A stretch of DNA of 5,719 nt from Chloroflexota bacterium (GTDB taxonomy: Bacteria; Chloroflexota; Dehalococcoidia; UBA1127; JACQUN01), in contig JACQUN010000149.1 in NCBI GenBank assembly GCA_016210285.1, positions 1 to 5,719 on the forward strand. Direction: 5' to 3'. Each line of letters opens with the position of its first letter. Position 1 is the stretch's first letter. The position numbers and the translations under genes were made by a program. The notes beneath the pieces were generated by a model. The model saw nothing but the letters and a program-made list of their open reading frames with translations. It was not told the DNA's origin and ran no database searches. Below are positions 5,685 to 5,719 of this stretch, in pieces.

Positions 5685-5710
5685 GTTCGTGGTGAGCCTG
5701 TCGAACCACG
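5685..5710. repeat. REP-like intergenic dyad repeat
   Basis: CGTGGT (5688-5693) and ACCACG (5705-5710) form a 6-bp stem around GAGCCTGTCGA. A competing stem joins GTTCG (5685-5689) and CGAAC (5702-5706). The GTTCGTGGTGAGCCTGTCGA core is very like REP-type repeats I recall from many bacterial genomes, with variable arms around TGAGC-TGTCGAA. The window ends shortly after, so more copies may follow. Confidence 0.55.
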
Positions 5711-5719
5711 GGTCTTGGC

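Overview
This is a high-GC bacterial window with four complete protein genes and the tail of a fifth. The gene set is a ResB-type cytochrome c biogenesis fragment, an M42 peptidase, an MFS_3-type exporter, a luciferase-like (probably F420- or FMN-dependent) oxidoreductase and an aldehyde dehydrogenase. Together with mostly single-gene transcription units and extended -10 promoters, this suggests Chloroflexota, possibly Dehalococcoidia or SAR202-like. That placement is an inference from gene content; there is no rRNA or marker gene to confirm it.

Layout. Positions 2-250 (+) are the 3' end of a ResB-like gene. Positions 251-474 are non-coding and rich in inverted repeats: a GC hairpin at 258-280, a loose inverted repeat at 285-341 and a long hairpin at 354-387. 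They end in a promoter (-10 at 433-438) followed by a perfect 14-bp palindrome at 442-455. The M42 metallopeptidase runs 475-1560 (+). It converges, with only 7 bp between stop codons, on an MFS exporter at 1568-2839 (-) that has its own promoter at 2860-2888. Next comes a luciferase-like oxidoreductase at 3019-3948 (-), transcribed divergently from an aldehyde dehydrogenase at 4119-5579 (+). The 170-bp region between these two holds back-to-back promoters whose -35 boxes appear to overlap. The last 140 bp (5580-5719) carry no gene but hold a strong 12-bp hairpin and a REP-like dyad repeat.

How the genes fit together. The divergent oxidoreductase/aldehyde dehydrogenase pair is the only arrangement suggesting a shared job: oxidation of an organic substrate to an aldehyde, then to a carboxylate. 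The peptidase and the exporter look like independent housekeeping or accessory genes. I found no mobile element, CRISPR array, RNA gene, toxin-antitoxin or defence system, and I do not claim a new biological system here. The items most worth a second look are regulatory: the palindrome at the M42 promoter, the hairpin cluster before it, the dyad filling the exporter promoter spacer, and the shared divergent promoter.
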